Positions 60,401-64,000 of a DNA stretch of 64,000 nt are shown here, one piece after another (the stretch's first letter is position 1; each line of letters opens with the position of its first letter). The translations under genes and the position numbers were made by a program. The notes beneath the pieces were generated by a model, which saw nothing but the letters and a program-made list of their open reading frames with translations, was not told the DNA's origin and did no database searches. This DNA is from Taenia hydatigena. Lineage: Eukaryota > Platyhelminthes > Cestoda > Cyclophyllidea > Taeniidae. The stretch is taken from positions 9,005,076 to 9,069,075 of the forward strand of contig JADWOT020000007.1 in NCBI GenBank assembly GCA_036345935.2, read 5' to 3'.

Positions 60401-63400
60401 CGAAATGCAGTGGTAGGTGCCCATCCAGCCTTATCTTGCCTCGCTTATTTTTTTACCATTTACGGTCCTAAAAACGTGAATTGAATTTTGCATGTTCAGG
60501 GGAGTTACAGAATCCACCTTTAATCCCCTGGTTGGCTTGCATCCAGAGCCTTGCGACTAGTTAGTTCCAACCTGATCCAGATAATGCTACCACATATCGA
60601 ATTGGCTCAAAGTGATACGAAAAGCTGGATCTGTCAAATTATTTTCTCGATGCGCTTCTGCTCTCTTTCTCCATGTGGTTATTTGCCCCTTCATTTCAGC
60701 ACTCTGAATGCGTTCAGCACTTTAAACGTCAACCAACTGATTTCGCTTCCGCCTTTAATTCTCTAGCTCTTTTTGGCAAAGTAATTGTGGCTCGCTTAAG
60801 CGTTTATTAGGATTTCATAAAACTTATCAGAAACGCACAACTTTCGGTGGTATAATAGAGTCTTCTTACATTCCGTTTAAACGCCTTACACAAAGCGACT
60901 GCAAAGTTGAAGAAGCGATGTGAAGCATAAACACCCTTTTGCCACTGTTATTTACCTACGAAACTCCAAATATTTTTTGTTTGTTACGGAGAATGGGGTT
61001 CCAAGTACAAGTGCTTGCACCAGTGCCTACCAGAACTTAATCCACAGTTAAAATTCTCCATGCCTGGGGAGGTGAGAGCGTGGTTTGCAGCACCAACACT
61101 ATTAATTCTTGTTGGAAGCCAAGTGAAGGCTAACATGAATCAGAAGGAGTTGGCGTGTTTCGGAATAGCTTTGAATTTAGGCGTCCTCCGTTGGTGCGCA
61201 ATGTCAAATCATAAAGCACCATCGCCAAATAGACGTCCTCCATTTTCCTTCCCTTCTCACTGTTTTCTTAATTTTGCCAATGTTGTTTCTTTTTGTTTAT
61301 GGTTGCTTGAGACAACCATGGAACCAAAGGACAACTTTTGCCTACGTTCTTCTAGAGTAGCTGCCTCATTAATTGCATTAATTATAAATTGCAAAGGCTA
61401 GCTCTTTATTTGGCATGAATTTTACATTGCCAAAAATGCCAATCTGCGAAAATCTATCCACCATCCTGTTCTTTCAGATATCTTTACATAAACACGTGTC
61501 AAAATAGCAGAAAAGGTTTTGTCCACTTTGCCAATGTGTTGTGATCGCTTCAGTGTTCCTTGATCTCCTCTCAATGGCACGTGTAATGAAGTGCGATCAC
61601 ATAAATATGCATTGGAACGAGCGAATTTTAAATAAAATGATCTCAACGAGTGAGTTTTGTTAGTGGATGGCTGGTGAATGGGCTGTTAACTCGACCACCG
61701 ACTGCAAAGATGAGCATTCTTAACTTAGATGGCGGGAGTGTCAACTACGTATTTGAGGCAGCTTTCTTTGAAGTGTTGCTGGCCTAGTGAATGATGTTGA
61801 ATTATATCCGCTTCTCTCACTTTCTCACGATTCGATTTGTTGCTTAACCACCGTCGAGTGACGGTAATAAGTAGAGACTTTGTTTATTGCATTATTGATA
61901 GGCAAATATAAAAGAGCAGTTTCTGAGTCTGCTCACGTCCTAGAACACCACCTGGAAAAAGGACCATTATGACAGTGACCAATCTAAAGTCAGCAATTTG
62001 AGAGATAAGCAGCGTTGTTCTTGAAAACGATGGGCGATATCAAAACCGTATAGACAGCGCTTTATTCTGCCTGGTAAACCAGGTGCCATAAATCACCACA
62101 CCAAACACAGCGGTTATTTTACCTTAATCAAATAGTGGAAAATGTGTTGCTTGCATACATTGCTAACAATCATGAAATTAACAGCATTTTTGCGCCTCTA
62201 TGCAGTAAGATTGGGTGTAAGTTGAACAATGACCCTCCTCTTTAAGCAGTGTAATCACTGGTATGACCGCAGAAACGTCATAGATAATGGGTCATGACTA
62301 GTATGCGTGTTGAATGCACACCATGGAGGTTCAACGTTGTTGTAACCTCTTTCAATATCAGAACATTACCTGCTGATGGCAGCGATGAGAATCTGCCATC
62401 AGACATCAGACATACACACGCATGCACAGAAACTTTTTAACAAATTAAACAAGGTACTTATACCACCAGGATTTGCTCACTAAATCAACTTTCCTCTTTT
62501 CTTTTTAACTTTATTCATAACTTGTTCCACTCCTAAAGGATATTCCTTCAGACTTTGCGAGATATGAGTTCAGGTATCAAAAATGTAAATAGATGTTGCA
62601 ATAAATCCATCTACACGAGTAGCCCTAACCAGAACAAATAAACAAGAGATGCAAATGTACAAACTCGTTCTATGTTAAGCGCAAGTTCACTCGTAAGGTG
62701 CGTTGCTCAGCACATATTCATAGCAGGCAAAGTAGGACAGCTTGCTGGGTAGCACTGAAATAGGCAAACATATTTATGATTGTCACATTTGCAAGTAAAT
62801 ACACGAATAAGAAATTGGTGGTCCATGCACCACGCTTAAATGGTGGCCACACGACAACCCTGTGTCGCTGTCTGTAACTATCTAATATACTGGTGCGGTC
62901 CGACGCAATCCAGCGCAATGAGATATCTGCCTTACCAGTTCGACTAAGCAACACTTAATAAATTTTGTGTGATCATTCGCCCCACGTCGGCGTGTTCTTG
63001 AGTTCTGGCCTATAGTGCAGTCACAACCTCCACGCCATTAGCGCTTGTTCTTGCTAGATTATTAGCTCTAATTAAGATAATGATAAAATAACACAAAGCT
63101 TACATGACATTTGCAGTCAAGTCTACTCAAATATTGTGTACCAGAGGTCTGCGAAATCAAAGAAAACAAGAGAAAATCATAAACATTGCAAAATGCACAG
63201 GATAATTTACAGAATACCTACAGAGGTGACTTGAGCGTATATGTTCCAGCGTTGCCTCCAAGGTCAGATATTCCGCATAACATTCTGTGCAGCAAAGGCG
63301 TATTTGTGAATTCTCCATTCTTTGGACTAAAATACGTTACAGCAAGGCGTAAATTTCGAAGAAGTTTGTATGGATCGCTTGAGCCTTGGCAGAGAATTAG

Positions 63401-64000
63401 AGCTCATTTATTCAAATCAAAATTGTGCAAAATCAAACCCACAAATATGAGCTCCCATAAAGTGAATGAGAAGAAAATCAAAGTTTTCAAATGATGTGGA
63501 ACAGAGACAGCACGTGTTGTGATCCCGGGCTATTTACAGGGTACGAAAGAAAGGACTTGTGTTACCTTCTTGGCACATGAGGGCATACGACATAAATGAC
63601 GGAGAAGTTTTATAAATTCCGTCACCTTTTTGATGGATTAAAACCAACCCGATCGTATCGCGAAAGGACAAGCAAACTGGACAAGGCACTTGCGTTTTTA
63701 CTAAAGTGTAAAACATTGAGAATGGATTAGTGAATTCTTGCTAGTGGCTGCAGAAGTGATGTGGCACAGGAGCTGATAAAATAGAGCATCGTCTATTTTA
63801 TCGTTTATTGCGCACATATGCTCAATCGAATCGAATCAGAAGCCGTTGTACCCAATGCGACCCAATTGTTAGTAATTTAAGATACAATTACTAAGCATAA
63901 ACACACGCCTGTACACACCTGCATACAAATGTATTCGTGAGCAGATATGTGCACGTAAATAGAAAAACGCATTTTAAGAAGAATGAAAATTACTTTGATG
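54431..64000. other. Right flank without a recognised gene
   Basis: No further E, A/B/C or D block. The longest frames are 61015-61401 (128 codons, plus), 56526-56840 (104 codons, plus) and 63186-63494 (102 codons, plus; includes CSKGVFVNSPFFGLKYVTAR, preceded by possible acceptors TTACAG and CCTACAG). None shows a known domain or a second copy. They are recorded as candidates only. Confidence 0.4.

Noticed and set aside
1..64000. CRISPR arrays, bacterial operons or phage modules
   Set aside because: No spaced short repeats, no ribosome binding sites with dense frames, and clear spliceosomal introns; the window is eukaryotic.

Overview
The window looks like animal nuclear DNA, most likely from a flatworm. 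It is AT-rich and gene-poor. What coding sequence I can support is split into exons with GT-AG borders. In the best exon chain several introns are only 33-39 nt long, a size known from flatworm genes. The recognisable families are eukaryotic: an F-box protein, a fibronectin type III (FN3) receptor fragment, a C2H2 zinc finger with polyglutamine, and a nuclear tRNA-Pro gene. No phylum-specific marker gene was found, so the assignment rests on intron size and style. There is one 100-base run of N.

The window is dominated by two sets of paralogous blocks in the same order. Left set: E1 (1878-3604), A (4190-10566), B (10564-13572), D1 (13572-16266). Right set: E2 (26325-27990), F (31696-32615), C (33104-37897 plus 41046-42422), D2 (51739-54430). 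A short D-like piece (D0, 293-715) at the left edge may be the end of a further unit. This reads as a large, old tandem duplication later broken by deletions, insertions and inversion. A is the reverse complement of C. B is an inverted copy of the first half of A, so 4814-7793 and 10564-13572 form an inverted repeat with arms of about 3 kb. Its 2.8 kb spacer carries a tRNA-Pro(CGG) gene, which itself sits in the loop of a smaller inverted repeat with 0.4 kb arms. The tRNA gene is also present in C.

Block contents. E carries exons of an FN3-domain protein whose next exon encodes four 12-residue Ser-Thr-Gln repeats; both copies are damaged. A, B and C carry an unrecognised gene of at least eight coding pieces with very short introns. 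It has the same stop codons and frameshift in every copy that retains the region, and copy C is also split by a 3.15 kb insertion with a 5-bp target duplication. The opposite strand of A, B, C and F carries another unrecognised gene whose last exon is kept open in all four. D carries a two-exon F-box gene, perhaps FBXO4-like: intact in D1, broken by one stop codon in D2.

Between the two sets lies a C2H2 zinc-finger exon with a polyglutamine run (21533-21886). It has no start codon, because it begins at a splice acceptor. The remaining long stretches (16.3-21.5, 22.5-26.3, 28-31.7, 42.4-51.7 and 54.4-64 kb) show no recognisable gene. They are probably introns or intergenic DNA.
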